From the NCBI RefSeq assembly GCF_003335215.1, contig NZ_QPGB01000004.1, forward strand, positions 1-64,000: DNA of 64,000 nt, read 5' to 3'. Below, piece after piece: positions 45,842 to 54,753 of the stretch. Each line of letters begins with the position of its first letter. Position 1 is the first letter of the stretch. The translations under genes were made by a program, and so were the position numbers. This DNA comes from Parvibium lacunae. GTDB taxonomy: Bacteria; Pseudomonadota; Gammaproteobacteria; Burkholderiales; Burkholderiaceae_D. The notes under the pieces were generated by a model. It had not been told where the DNA came from. It ran no database searches and saw only the letters and a program-made list of their open reading frames with translations.

Positions 45842-47533
45842 ATGAACCAGTTCCGTATGCTGCTTGCCGTGCTCGGTCGGCTAAGTTTAAAGAGCCAGCT
45901 TATTAGTTTGGCTATTTTGTTCACCTTTGGACTCTTGTCGGTACTGGGGTTCGGCTTATTGCAACTGGCACAATTCAAACAAAACCTAGCGGTTGAGTTG
46001 AAAGCCCAAAGCAGTCTGGTAGAAATTAACCAAAAAGCCCGTGGCTTAGAAGAAAAAATGGAAGCCTTCAACAAGCTGGCCGGTGACTTACTCCTAGCCA
46101 ACGGTGACCCAGGCGTAGTCGTTAAAACCAAGAAAGAATTGCAAGAGAGCAGTGAAATCATTATTTCCGAGCTCTCAAAATTAAATAATTTGGTTGCTGA
46201 CCTTAAACTAGAAACATTAACCACTCATGTCAGCCAGATTGATCAGGGGTTCAAAACGATTCGTGATGGCTACTTGGCTGCCATTGCAAAGTTCAAAGGC
46301 GATAGCCCAGATAGTTTTCAAGACATGATGTCCGGTATGGTTGGGATTGATACCAAACCCACGACGGAGAAAACGGCCGCCCTGAAAAAACTGGCACTGG
46401 ATTCTGCCAGTGCCCTAGCCGAGCGCGCCAATGACAATGCAGCAGGCGCATTCCGCTGGACGGTGGGGGCGATGCTGTTTGCAGGCCTGGTTATTCTCAG
46501 TCTGGTTGGTTTGGTGACACTACTACTGGCTAAAAACCTGTATCAACAAATTGGTGGCGAGCCTGCACATGCCTCGCAATTGGCAAAAGAAATCGCTGAG
46601 GGGAATCTGCTCGCGGAGGTCACCGTAGAAGAACACGATAGCAGCAGCCTGTTTTATAACTTATCTCGTATGCAGAAAAACCTGAAAGAGGTGATTGCTT
46701 ACGTGAGTAAGAGTTCACAAGCCCTCAGTAGTGCTTCAACCGCGCTACAGGCGGCAACAGAACAAATTACGGATGCCACGAATCAACAGAGTGAAGCAGC
46801 TAATTCTGTGGCCGCTGCGATTCAGGAAGTTAGTACCAGTGTTGATGTAGTCGCTGATAACGCTGCCGATGCGCTCAATACTTCGAAACATTCTGAAGAT
46901 ATCTCTCGGTCTGGCAGTGCCACGGTACAAAGTGCAGCGAAGGAAATGATTCAATTGGCGGATAGCTCGCGTGAGCTAACCGAGATGATTAACTCACTCA
47001 ATACCCAAGCACAACAGATTTCTAAAATCGTTAAAGTGATTCATGAAATCGCGGGCCAAACTAACCTACTGGCCCTGAACGCCGCCATTGAAGCCGCCCG
47101 TGCGGGTGAGCAAGGGCGTGGATTCTCGGTGGTGGCTGACGAGGTCCGCCAACTCGCTGAGCGCACCAGTCAATCTACTAAAGAAATTTCCAGCATGGTT
47201 AACTCGACCCAAGAGGTGACCATGCAAGTCGTTGATAACATTAGCAAATGGAAAGACCGGGTCAATGATGGGGTAGACAAAGCCCGCCGTGCTGATAGCA
47301 TCATGATTGATATCCGCGATGGAGCCATTCGTGTCGCCAGTATGGTGAACGAAATGAAGGGGGCGCTGGTTGAACAATCGAGCGCGCATAGTCAAATTGC
47401 GCGGGATGTTGAGCGGATTGCCCAAATGTCCGAGAAAAACTCCAGTGCTATTTCCACCCTGGCTAGCTCAGCCAAAGGCTTAAATCAGCTCTCGGGTGAA
47501 CTGGCCAAGGCTATCTCGCTATTCAAGCTATAA
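45842..47533 (+). CDS. Methyl-accepting chemotaxis protein
   Basis: 563 aa from ATG at 45842 (AGAGGGTGAT before it). TM1 [20 protein letters not shown], periplasmic four-helix region (about 40-195), TM2 [24 protein letters not shown], then the signalling domain with hairpin [40 protein letters not shown]. Methylation-helix Gln/Glu-rich segments are present. Directly after the TRAP genes and on the same strand, suggesting chemotaxis to the same substrate, perhaps through a binding protein. Confidence 0.95.
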   Translation: MNQFRMLLAVLGRLSLKSQLISLAILFTFGLLSVLGFGLLQLAQFKQNLAVELKAQSSLVEINQKARGLEEKMEAFNKLAGDLLLANGDPGVVVKTKKELQESSEIIISELSKLNNLVADLKLETLTTHVSQIDQGFKTIRDGYLAAIAKFKGDSPDSFQDMMSGMVGIDTKPTTEKTAALKKLALDSASALAERANDNAAGAFRWTVGAMLFAGLVILSLVGLVTLLLAKNLYQQIGGEPAHASQLAKEIAEGNLLAEVTVEEHDSSSLFYNLSRMQKNLKEVIAYVSKSSQALSSASTALQAATEQITDATNQQSEAANSVAAAIQEVSTSVDVVADNAADALNTSKHSEDISRSGSATVQSAAKEMIQLADSSRELTEMINSLNTQAQQISKIVKVIHEIAGQTNLLALNAAIEAARAGEQGRGFSVVADEVRQLAERTSQSTKEISSMVNSTQEVTMQVVDNISKWKDRVNDGVDKARRADSIMIDIRDGAIRVASMVNEMKGALVEQSSAHSQIARDVERIAQMSEKNSSAISTLASSAKGLNQLSGELAKAISLFKL

Positions 47534-47537
47534 AAAA

Positions 47538-48416
47538 TCATCCATAAAAAGCGAGAAACAAACCCAGTGGAATAAACAAACAGCTCGCCATGTTTCCCAC
47601 CAGGACCATGGCAGCCACTTTAGCAGGTTCTTGCTGATATTTTTCGGCTAGCAAGTAATTGACTATCGCGGGTGGCAACACCCCAAATAAATAGAGCAGT
47701 CCTTTTTGACTCGCTGTAAGGGGCAATAAGGGGACAATCAGCAGCGCGATCAGCAGGCCTGTGAGTGGGCACACAATCGCCCCCAGGACGCCGACTTTCC
47801 AATCCGCACTGCGTACCTCCAGCATCCGAACTCCCAACGTAAACAACAGCAATGGCAAGGAGATATCTGCCAGTAGTTTGAGCGGCATCATCACGATAGC
47901 GGGCAACGCGATCTGCGCGGCACCGAGCAAGGCCCCCAGTATGGTGGCCCACACCATCGGGCTCAATATGGTTGAGCGCCAATCTGTTTGCCGCACGATA
48001 AGCCAAGCGCCTAAGGTGAAAAAAAGCAGGTTGGTGGTGACAAATACAATCACGGCATTTGAGAGATCCTGCGCACCAAACGCAAATAAGGCGAGCGGCA
48101 ATCCCATATTGCCGCAGTTATTGAACATCATCGACGGCAAAAACGTTCGACTATCAATCCCAAACCAGCGGGTTAATGGGAAAGCCAACAGGCCAGAGCC
48201 AATCACGATTAAGACCGTGCCCAGCACTAACCAACTATCGCTGTACCAATCGAACTGCCGCGTTAACATGGCATGAAAAATCAAAGCGGGTAAAAATACC
48301 TCCATATTCATGCGATTGGCCCATGTAGGGTCAGGCCGATAACGCCAAGCATAGAGTAAGCCAAGCAAAATCAAACTCAACACCGGCGCGATAATCGTGA
48401 TTATTTGGCCGACCAT
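47538..48416 (-). CDS. AEC-family transporter (auxin efflux carrier type)
   Basis: 292 aa, about 10 helices. LSLILLGLLYAWRYRPDPTW, FLPALIFHAML, FNNCGNMGLPLALFAFG and the C-terminal LPPAIVNYLLAEKYQQEPAK with LVGNMAS are the bacterial AEC (MdcF/YfdV-like) pattern. Usually moves small organic acids. Its start overlaps the upstream gene's end by 16 bp, so they form one transcript, convergent to the MCP gene with 4 bp between. Confidence 0.92.
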   Translation of the reverse strand: MVGQIITIIAPVLSLILLGLLYAWRYRPDPTWANRMNMEVFLPALIFHAMLTRQFDWYSDSWLVLGTVLIVIGSGLLAFPLTRWFGIDSRTFLPSMMFNNCGNMGLPLALFAFGAQDLSNAVIVFVTTNLLFFTLGAWLIVRQTDWRSTILSPMVWATILGALLGAAQIALPAIVMMPLKLLADISLPLLLFTLGVRMLEVRSADWKVGVLGAIVCPLTGLLIALLIVPLLPLTASQKGLLYLFGVLPPAIVNYLLAEKYQQEPAKVAAMVLVGNMASCLFIPLGLFLAFYG

Positions 48417-49357
48417 ACACCCTCCTGGCCGAAGAGCGTCGGATTGTGATGATTGGTGGTCGCGGGTTGTGCCATCATCGGGCGCGCCAGGGTGGCCCAG
48501 GCCAGCGCCTGTTGGCGTAGTTGCATGACGGCTCGCTGGACCGGCATCAAGGGCCTTAGCCCGATATGTAACGCGGCTGTATTTACGTGCGAGAGTACCC
48601 CGGTGAGATACATCGAACAGGCATCGCCAATCCGTGCGCTGCGGTAATCCACCGTCGCAGCGGGAATGCCCCTTTCCGATAAGACCGGCAGGCGGCTAAT
48701 CCCCTCGGGATCAAGTCGTGAGTCTTGACAACCAGCATCATGAAAAATCGCCGCAAAAGCGGCGATTGGTAGCGCGCTTTCTGGCCCCGCATGGAGCGCG
48801 GCATGCGAACCGATAATGACGATGGAACCTTGATCTCCAGGGCTTAACAGGCAAATCGAATCACAACCTGATACGGTAGGCGCATCGGGGTAAGCCGGAT
48901 CGAATGGATAGAGTGAATAACGCCCTTCCTGTACCTGGATCGGCTTTGCACACGCCAAAGGCGCTCGGCGCAGTAATTGCGCCGCAACTTGCGCCGGCTG
49001 GCCCACTACGACCCCCAATGATTGGGCGATTTCATTCACATGAGAAATCGGTGCAGTTAACATCGCCTGACCGTTGCCCATCGGCACGGCGGCACGGGCG
49101 ACGGTTGCTGCCGCGGTGCCAAGCTGCGCTAAATCGTCTAAGCCTGCAATCCCAGCTTGATCTTTACCAACTCCGGCGTCATTGAGAATGATCGCCCGCA
49201 CTCCCGCCTGAGCAGCGAGATAAGCAGCAATACGGCCCCCATGTGAACCCGCAATAACGACCCGCTGACGCGCTCGCTCATCTAAAAGTGTGACGCTGTT
49301 GACGACCAGTATGTCGCTCGGTAATGCCGATAGTGATGCTGCCATAGTTACCCCCAT
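48401..49357 (-). CDS. Unrecognised cytoplasmic protein with two internal repeats
   Basis: 318 aa (or 314 from ATG at 49345, which has GGGGG at good spacing). No signal peptide, no membrane span. Two halves repeat the same order of motifs: VIAGSHGG (34-41), ILNDAGVGKDQAGI (57-70), LGTAAATV (79-86), ISHVNEIAQSLG (104-115) and again VIIGSHAALHA (180-190), IFHDAGCQDS (204-213), RGIPAATV (229-236), LSHVNTAALHIG (255-266). Conserved His, Asp, Ser and Asn positions suggest an enzyme with duplicated active site. I do not recognise the family. Paired with an AEC transporter, so it may act on that substrate. Confidence 0.8.
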   Translation of the reverse strand: MGVTMAASLSALPSDILVVNSVTLLDERARQRVVIAGSHGGRIAAYLAAQAGVRAIILNDAGVGKDQAGIAGLDDLAQLGTAAATVARAAVPMGNGQAMLTAPISHVNEIAQSLGVVVGQPAQVAAQLLRRAPLACAKPIQVQEGRYSLYPFDPAYPDAPTVSGCDSICLLSPGDQGSIVIIGSHAALHAGPESALPIAAFAAIFHDAGCQDSRLDPEGISRLPVLSERGIPAATVDYRSARIGDACSMYLTGVLSHVNTAALHIGLRPLMPVQRAVMQLRQQALAWATLARPMMAQPATTNHHNPTLFGQEGVWSAK

Positions 49358-49524
49358 AACAATGGTTAGCCTGCCAATTGGTGGCCACCGAAAAGTGGCC
49401 CTGTGTTATCACACCCCTTTTTTCAAAAAACGATTGCGATGCACGGGCGATACCCGTTGCTTGATAAGACGGATTTTAATGAAGTGCTAAATTTGCGTTG
49501 CACTTTAGAGAGCGTTACTGCTTA

Positions 49525-49552
49525 CGCCAACTGTCAGTAATGACAGTTGGCG
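49525..49552. other. Perfect 12-bp hairpin with GTAA loop
   Basis: CGCCAACTGTCA, GTAA, TGACAGTTGGCG. Lies 30 bp after the leuA stop (minus strand) and about 170 bp upstream of the duplicated-protein gene. No T-run on either strand. On the plus strand the loop is a GNRA tetraloop. Could be a terminator aided by Rho, an mRNA end protector, or an operator. Confidence 0.65.
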
Positions 49553-49581
49553 ATAACTTGGCCAGTATGTCGTGTAGGACA

Positions 49582-51252
49582 CTATGCTGGCAAGGGGGGT
49601 TGCTCATTTAACAACTGGTGACTCGCCTGCAACAAGGCTCTGATTGACGCAATCACGATATCGGTATCAATACCAGCCCCCGCGACGGTTTTACCTTGAT
49701 GTCCCTGAATCTCAATCAAGGCCAGCGCAGGCGCATCACTTCCTCTACGCAAACTGCATTCCTGATAGTGGGTAATTTGGATGGTTTGTCCACTCAATGC
49801 CGCCACAGCCTGCACCGCCGCATCTAACACACCATTTCCTTGCCCGACGGCTTGCTGTCCATTGGTGAATACTAAACATACTTCATGCATACCCTCAGCC
49901 AGGCGCTGGTCAGTATGATGGGCATATTGCCACGGCCCCTGTGGTTCTACATACCTGGCTTGAAAGACTTGCCAAATAGCTTGCGCGGAAACCTCTTTCC
50001 CGGTTTCATCGCTCACCGCTTGCACCTGTTTAGCCAAGGCCATCTGCCAGCGGCGTGGCAAGGTCACGCCGTATTCCCGCTCCAGCAAGTAACTCATGCC
50101 ACCTTTGCCAGATTGGCTGTTGACGCGAATCACCGCATCGTAGCTACGGCCAATATCTTGTGGATCAATCGGCAAATACGGGACTTCCCAAATGCCATTT
50201 GGGTTTTGTACAGCCATGCCTTTTTTGATGGCGTCTTGGTGTGAACCAGAAAAGGCAGTGTGGACTAATTCGCCGACATAGGGATGGCGGGGATGAATGG
50301 GTAACTGGTTGCACTCGGTGACGACACGGGCAATCTCGTCGATGTGGCCAATATCAAGTTGGGGATCAATCCCCTGCGTATACAAATTCAAGGCGAGGGT
50401 GATGATATCGACGTTCCCGGTACGCTCGCCATTGCCAAACAAACAGCCTTCGACACGATCCGCGCCGGCCATTTGCGCTAACTCAGCGGCAGCCACCGCC
50501 GTACCGCGATCATTATGCGGATGTACCGACAACACGACGTTGTTACGATATTTCAGCTGGCTGCTCATCCATTCAATTTGGTCGGCGTACACATTGGGTG
50601 TGCTGCCTTCAATGGTGGCAGGCAAATTGATAATCGGCTTGGCATTCGGAGTGGGCTGCCACACGTCTAACACCGCATTGCAGATATCCCGCGCAAAACG
50701 AAATTCGGTTTGTGAAAACACTTCGGGCGAGTATTCAAAACGCCAGTGGGTTGCGGGCTGCTGCGCAGCATAGTCTTTGAGCCAAGTGGCGGCTTGCACG
50801 GCCAAGGCCATGGTTTGCTCTGGCGTGTGGTTAAACACAATTCGGCGAAAGTGCGGCGCGGTGGCGTTATACACATGCACAATCGCGCGCTTGGCACCAC
50901 GCAAAGATTCAAAGGTACGTGCAATCAAATCTTCCCTGGCTTGGGTCAAGACTTGAATGGTGACGTCATCGGGAATATGTTGTCCTGTAATCAACTCACG
51001 AACAAAATCAAAATCCGTTTGCGAAGCGGAGGGAAAAGCGACTTCAATTTCTTTGAAGCCCATCGCGACCAACATCTTAAAGAAGCGCATTTTTTGCTGC
51101 GCGTTCATCGGCTCGATGAGGGATTGATTGCCATCGCGCAAATCCGAGCTACACCAGATAGGCGCTTGGGTGAGGGTTCGGCTTGGCCACTGCCGATTCG
51201 GTAAGTTAAAGGCGGGGAAGGCTTGGTATTTGGTGCTAGGGTTCTTTAACAT
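49582..51252 (-). CDS. leuA: 2-isopropylmalate synthase (LeuA2 type)
   Basis: 556 aa. DRE-TIM motif [60 protein letters not shown] (metal HxH), [10 protein letters not shown] and C-terminal regulatory domain ([20 protein letters not shown]). The [11 protein letters not shown] start marks the type II (long) enzymes. Committed step of leucine synthesis, normally inhibited by leucine. A promoter and candidate attenuator leader lie upstream (51457-51638). Confidence 0.97.
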   Translation of the reverse strand: MLKNPSTKYQAFPAFNLPNRQWPSRTLTQAPIWCSSDLRDGNQSLIEPMNAQQKMRFFKMLVAMGFKEIEVAFPSASQTDFDFVRELITGQHIPDDVTIQVLTQAREDLIARTFESLRGAKRAIVHVYNATAPHFRRIVFNHTPEQTMALAVQAATWLKDYAAQQPATHWRFEYSPEVFSQTEFRFARDICNAVLDVWQPTPNAKPIINLPATIEGSTPNVYADQIEWMSSQLKYRNNVVLSVHPHNDRGTAVAAAELAQMAGADRVEGCLFGNGERTGNVDIITLALNLYTQGIDPQLDIGHIDEIARVVTECNQLPIHPRHPYVGELVHTAFSGSHQDAIKKGMAVQNPNGIWEVPYLPIDPQDIGRSYDAVIRVNSQSGKGGMSYLLEREYGVTLPRRWQMALAKQVQAVSDETGKEVSAQAIWQVFQARYVEPQGPWQYAHHTDQRLAEGMHEVCLVFTNGQQAVGQGNGVLDAAVQAVAALSGQTIQITHYQECSLRRGSDAPALALIEIQGHQGKTVAGAGIDTDIVIASIRALLQASHQLLNEQPPLPA

Positions 51253-51325
51253 GATCGTTTCTTTCGGTAAATGTACTCCCTAGAAAAATTACAGCTGGCA
51301 GACGCATAGCGGGTTGGGATTTGGG

Positions 51326-51355
51326 CCGCTGTGCCAATCAAGGTCTGCACAGCGG
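51326..51355 (-). other. 9-bp hairpin in leuA 5' leader
   Basis: CCGCTGTGC/GCACAGCGG perfect arms, 12-nt loop, about 75-105 nt before leuA. No T-run. Possibly a structural part of the leader RNA. Confidence 0.5.
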
Positions 51356-51456
51356 GCCATAGTCGTAAATCTGAGTGATGAGAATTGAATGACATAAAAA
51401 TTCCATGGTGAATCCACCCGCACGCGGCTGGATAATGAAAAACGCAAATTGAGGGT

Positions 51457-51489
51457 AAGAAAAAGAGAGCTGCCCTAAGGCAGTAGGGC
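51457..51489 (-). terminator. Candidate leuA attenuator hairpin
   Basis: In the minus-strand RNA GCCCTA pairs with TAGGGC around CTGCCT, followed by AGCTCTCTTTTTCTT. An alternative pairing CTGCC/GGCAG shares the same bases. The leader-ORF stop codon lies in it, the geometry of ribosome-controlled attenuation. Confidence 0.55.
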
Positions 51490-51603
51490 TAGATTAGTCT
51501 GAGCCAGTCGTGTTTCAGGCTGACGACGAGCGGCATTCTGCCGTGCAGCGGCGTCGGCAGAAAGTGACAGATGTGGAGAAATGAAAAAAGAGACAAGCAA
51601 CAT
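51475..51603 (-). CDS. Candidate leuA leader peptide (42 aa)
   Basis: ATG to TAG ORF starting MLLVSFFISPHLSL and ending RLAQTNLALLP. Eight of 42 codons are Leu, four of them in the last ten, including two CTA, and the ORF ends inside the attenuator stem. The best promoter puts the transcription start about at the ATG itself, so translation would be leaderless. Leu-codon stalling controlling leuA is inference. Confidence 0.5.
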   Translation of the reverse strand: MLLVSFFISPHLSLSADAAARQNAARRQPETRLAQTNLALLP

Positions 51604-51609
51604 GCTGCA

Positions 51610-51638
51610 AGATTAAAATGCTTGTTTGGTAAAGTCAA
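51610..51638 (-). promoter_or_regulatory. Sigma-70-like promoter of leuA
   Basis: Minus strand TTGACT, 17 nt, TAATCT. Predicted start about 7 nt further, near 51603. It lies in the gap to the divergent methyltransferase gene. Close match to both consensus boxes and ideal spacing. Confidence 0.75.
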
Positions 51639-51650
51639 GCAAGGAAATCG

Positions 51651-52484
51651 ATGACTGTCGTTGATCAAGCCACCCTCGCGGTTATACAGCGTTACATCAT
51701 AGAAAGTTATGGGCAGCCCGGCTCCAACATGTCACAGCGCGCCTATTATCAATTTACCCGCACCCAAATTGCCGCCTGTTTTAGCCAATGGGCAAAAGAT
51801 AAATCGATTGATACCTTGATTGACATCGGGAGCTCAACGGGATTTCTAACCCGCCAGTTACAGCCCTTTGCCAAGCGAACGATCGCCGTGGATGCCAATC
51901 GTCATGTCTTGGCTGCTATCAATGATCCCACTATTGAAACTGTGCAGGATTATCTGCCCGATCTTGAGCAACTCCCAGCGCAACTGGCCGCCGTGGTTAC
52001 CTGTACTGATACGCTCTACTACTTAAGCGATGCACAGTTGGAGCGGGCGCTGACACGTATCGCGGAAATTCTGACCCCAGGAGGTTATCTGATCTTTAAT
52101 GACAATGGTAATGTCGACCGACTGGCACAAAAGCTGGCCAGCCAATACCGTCAGGTTGCAGCACTAGAAAGCCCTTTTACGGTTAAACCGAAGCCCGACT
52201 TTGATCGCTGCTATTGGTGGTTAGAATCGCGCTATTTACTTTGCCGCGGGGTCTTCCGTGCGCTGGCTGATCCCGCCTTTGACGTCAAACGTCAAACCAG
52301 CGAGATTCAGCACTGGCCGCTGATTCGTTATTGTTTACGTTATCCTTGGTTGCGCTATGCCCTGCCGCTGTTGTTCCCTTTGCGTTTTTTGAGTCGCTGT
52401 ATTTGGGCAAGCACCTGGCTATTTGAGCGTTTTTGTGTGATTGCTAAACCCAGCCCATGCCTATGGGTCTATCAGAAAATTTAG
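51651..52484 (+). CDS. Class I SAM-dependent methyltransferase, substrate unknown
   Basis: 277 aa. SAM motif I LIDIGSSTGFLTRQL (about 46-60), motif II acidic IAVDANRHVLAA, motif IV VVTCTDTLYYLSD and LTPGGYLIFNDNG. C-terminal third is basic with hydrophobic runs (WLRYALPLLFPLRFLSRCIW), suggesting membrane contact. Divergent from leuA; AAGGAAATCG precedes the ATG. Resembles methyltransferases of cell-surface glycan clusters but the acceptor cannot be told. Confidence 0.8.
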   Translation: MTVVDQATLAVIQRYIIESYGQPGSNMSQRAYYQFTRTQIAACFSQWAKDKSIDTLIDIGSSTGFLTRQLQPFAKRTIAVDANRHVLAAINDPTIETVQDYLPDLEQLPAQLAAVVTCTDTLYYLSDAQLERALTRIAEILTPGGYLIFNDNGNVDRLAQKLASQYRQVAALESPFTVKPKPDFDRCYWWLESRYLLCRGVFRALADPAFDVKRQTSEIQHWPLIRYCLRYPWLRYALPLLFPLRFLSRCIWASTWLFERFCVIAKPSPCLWVYQKI

Positions 52485-52501
52485 CAGGTCATCAATACAA
52501 A

Positions 52502-52534
52502 AAGGCGCACCGCTTAACGCCGTGCGCCTTCTTT
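52502..52534. terminator. Bidirectional terminator between methyltransferase and pckG
   Basis: AAGGCGCAC/GTGCGCCTT perfect arms with 11-nt loop, CTTTT after it on the plus strand and TTTTTG on the minus strand. Lies between two convergent stops. Confidence 0.85.
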
Positions 52535-52554
52535 TACCAGCAACGACTATTCGC

Positions 52555-54411
52555 TTAGTCTGCCAGCCGTTTGGCCAACGCAGCACGCACCTCTAGCAGT
52601 GCTGCAGGTAAGCCCTGTTTGAGTTTTTCAAATAACTCGTCATGCAGTGCCAGCTCTTTTTCCCATGCCGCTTTATCGATACTGGTAATTCGGTCGAATT
52701 TTGCTTCATCAAAAGCCAATCCTTCCCAATTGATATCTTGATAACGTGGGCTGATCCCGAAAATATTTTCAACGCCGTCGGCCTGACCCTCAATGCGATC
52801 AATGATCCATTTCAAGACGCGCATGTTCTCGCTATAACCTGGCCAAATAAACTTGCCGTTATCATCGGTGCGGAACCAATTCACACAATACATCGCGGGC
52901 AGTTTCGGGCTAGCGCCTTCTTGGCTCACGACATCACCAAAGTGGAGCCAGTGGGCAAAATAGTCGGCCATGTTATAGCCGCAGAAAGGCAGCATAGCGA
53001 ACGGATCCCGACGTACCACGCCTTGTTGACCAAACGCGGCCGCAGTTGTTTCGGAGCCCATGGTGGCAGCCATGTAAACCCCTTCGGTCCAGTTGCGTGC
53101 CTCTGTTGCCAAAGGAACGGTGGTTGAACGACGACCGCCAAAGATGAAAGCATCAATCGGCACGCCAGTGGGATCATCCCAGGCATTATCAAAAACGGGG
53201 TTTTGTGCAGCCGTAACGGTAAAACGGGCATTGGGGTGCGCGGCTTTACGTCCGGTTTCCTTGGCGATTTCAGGTGTCCATTCCTTGCCTTGCCAGTCTA
53301 TGCAATGCGCAGGGGGGGCATCGGTCATGCCTTCCCACCAGACATCACCGTCATCGGTCAGCGCGACGTTGGTGAAAATCACATTGCCATGCAGGGAATC
53401 CATACAATTTGAGTTGGTTCGCGTATTGGTACCCGGTGCCACCCCAAAATAACCGGCTTCTGGGTTAATCGCATACAGACGGCCATCTTTACCCGGTTTG
53501 ATCCAGGCGATGTCATCGCCAATGGTATTGATTTTCCAGCCATTGAAACCTGCAGGCGGGATCAACATCGCGAAATTGGTTTTGCCACAGGCGGAAGGGA
53601 AAGCCGCGCCAACATGATATTTTTTCCCGGCGGGCGAGGTCACACTCAAAATCAACATATGTTCGGCAAGCCAGCCTTGGTCACGCCCCATGGTCGAAGC
53701 AATGCGCAACGCAAAACATTTTTTCCCGAGCAGGGCATTGCCACCATAACCCGACCCATAGGACCAGATTTCACGGGTTTCTGGGTAATGCACAATATAT
53801 TTCACATCGGGATTGCACGGCCAAGCAACATCTTTTTCGCCCAGTGCCAGCGGCGCACCGACCGTATGCACGCAAGGTACAAACTCGCCATTGCTACCCA
53901 ACACCTCGTAGACCGCTTTACCCATGCGGGTCATGATTTTCATATTGACCACAACATAGGGAGAATCGCTTAACTCTACGCCAATATGCGCAATGGGCGA
54001 ACCCAGTGGCCCCATGGAAAAGGGGATCACGTACATGGTACGGCCGCGCATGCAACCATCAAATAAGGGCTGGAGGGTTTTCCGCATTTCCGCTGGCGCA
54101 ACCCAGTTATTGGTTGGGCCCGCGTCTTCTTTACGTTCTGAGCAAATATAGGTACGGTCTTCTACCCGCGCCACATCAGATGGGTCTGACCAAGCCAGGT
54201 AGGAATTAGGCCGCTTTTCTGGATTCAGCCGTTTCATTGTTCCGGCAGCGACCATTTGTTCACACAAACGGTTGTATTCTTCTTCTGAGCCATCGGCCCA
54301 GTAAACGCTATCTGGTTTACACAATGCAACCATGTCACGAACCCAAGCCACCAGCTTCAGGTTTTTAACGTAGCTGGGGACATTCAAGTCACTCGCTAAA
54401 ACTGCACTCAT
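52555..54411 (-). CDS. pckG: Phosphoenolpyruvate carboxykinase (GTP)
   Basis: 618 aa from ATG at 54411, which has GGAGGTC before it; the ATG at 54438 would start within a hairpin. [48 protein letters not shown]-loop [12 protein letters not shown], guanine-site [29 protein letters not shown]. Converts oxaloacetate to PEP in gluconeogenesis. The nearby citrate-type transporter (tct) would supply C4/C6 acids. Confidence 0.97.
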   Translation of the reverse strand: MSAVLASDLNVPSYVKNLKLVAWVRDMVALCKPDSVYWADGSEEEYNRLCEQMVAAGTMKRLNPEKRPNSYLAWSDPSDVARVEDRTYICSERKEDAGPTNNWVAPAEMRKTLQPLFDGCMRGRTMYVIPFSMGPLGSPIAHIGVELSDSPYVVVNMKIMTRMGKAVYEVLGSNGEFVPCVHTVGAPLALGEKDVAWPCNPDVKYIVHYPETREIWSYGSGYGGNALLGKKCFALRIASTMGRDQGWLAEHMLILSVTSPAGKKYHVGAAFPSACGKTNFAMLIPPAGFNGWKINTIGDDIAWIKPGKDGRLYAINPEAGYFGVAPGTNTRTNSNCMDSLHGNVIFTNVALTDDGDVWWEGMTDAPPAHCIDWQGKEWTPEIAKETGRKAAHPNARFTVTAAQNPVFDNAWDDPTGVPIDAFIFGGRRSTTVPLATEARNWTEGVYMAATMGSETTAAAFGQQGVVRRDPFAMLPFCGYNMADYFAHWLHFGDVVSQEGASPKLPAMYCVNWFRTDDNGKFIWPGYSENMRVLKWIIDRIEGQADGVENIFGISPRYQDINWEGLAFDEAKFDRITSIDKAAWEKELALHDELFEKLKQGLPAALLEVRAALAKRLAD

Positions 54412-54419
54412 ACGACCTC

Positions 54420-54443
54420 CAAAAATGAAAAATTTCATTTTTG
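54420..54443 (-). promoter_or_regulatory. Hairpin next to pckG ribosome site
   Basis: CAAAAATGAA/TTCATTTTTG, perfect 10-bp arms, 4-nt loop, directly before GGAGG. It could occlude the ribosome site or act as DNA operator. Part of a larger 19-bp element repeated in inverse orientation at 54528-54546. Confidence 0.6.
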
Positions 54444-54527
54444 CAGTCGTATCATTTACACGCGGTGAATCACACGAAACCAGGCAGTCAAAGAAGCGGG
54501 GCTAAAGACGGATGACGACGTTCTTCA

Positions 54528-54546
54528 GACTGCAAAAATGAAATTT
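54528..54546. promoter_or_regulatory. Second copy of the 19-bp pckG upstream element
   Basis: GACTGCAAAAATGAAATTT here, and its exact reverse complement at 54430-54448, 79 bp apart. Two identical inverted sites upstream of one gene suggest a dimeric regulator with DNA looping. The remaining gap to 54753 shows only A+T-rich sequence and a hairpin at 54706-54741. Confidence 0.6.
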
Positions 54547-54705
54547 CTATGGCTTACTGCATTGTCTAGCGCCTAATCGGGGACATTAAATCAGCATGAC
54601 AAATGCATTACAAACAAACAGGGGCCGCAGTTTAGCATGGACTAGGGTTTTCCCCAAGAGAAAAAATGCTCTATAAATCAAGGACTTAGGCGAATTTTTC
54701 TTGCT

Positions 54706-54741
54706 GCGGCGCGGCAAATCAAGGAGAAATCTACGCGCCGC
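54706..54741 (-). other. GC-rich hairpin downstream of tctA
   Basis: GCGGCGCG/CGCGCCGC perfect 8-bp arms with 20-nt loop, 13 bp after the tctA stop. No T-run, so Rho-dependent or 3'-end protecting at best. Confidence 0.45.
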
Positions 54742-54753
54742 CGCCAATTCACC

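Noticed and set aside
51246-51395. 49-codon ORF (starts MSFNSHHSDLRLWP) overlapping the leuA start on the same strand
   Set aside because: Could couple translation to leuA, but it has only a weak ribosome site and is not Leu-rich; the 51475-51603 ORF fits attenuation better.
54427-54438. Upstream ATG of pckG giving MKFFIFGGR
   Set aside because: Lies in a hairpin and has no Shine-Dalgarno; ATG at 54411 has GGAGG at the right distance.
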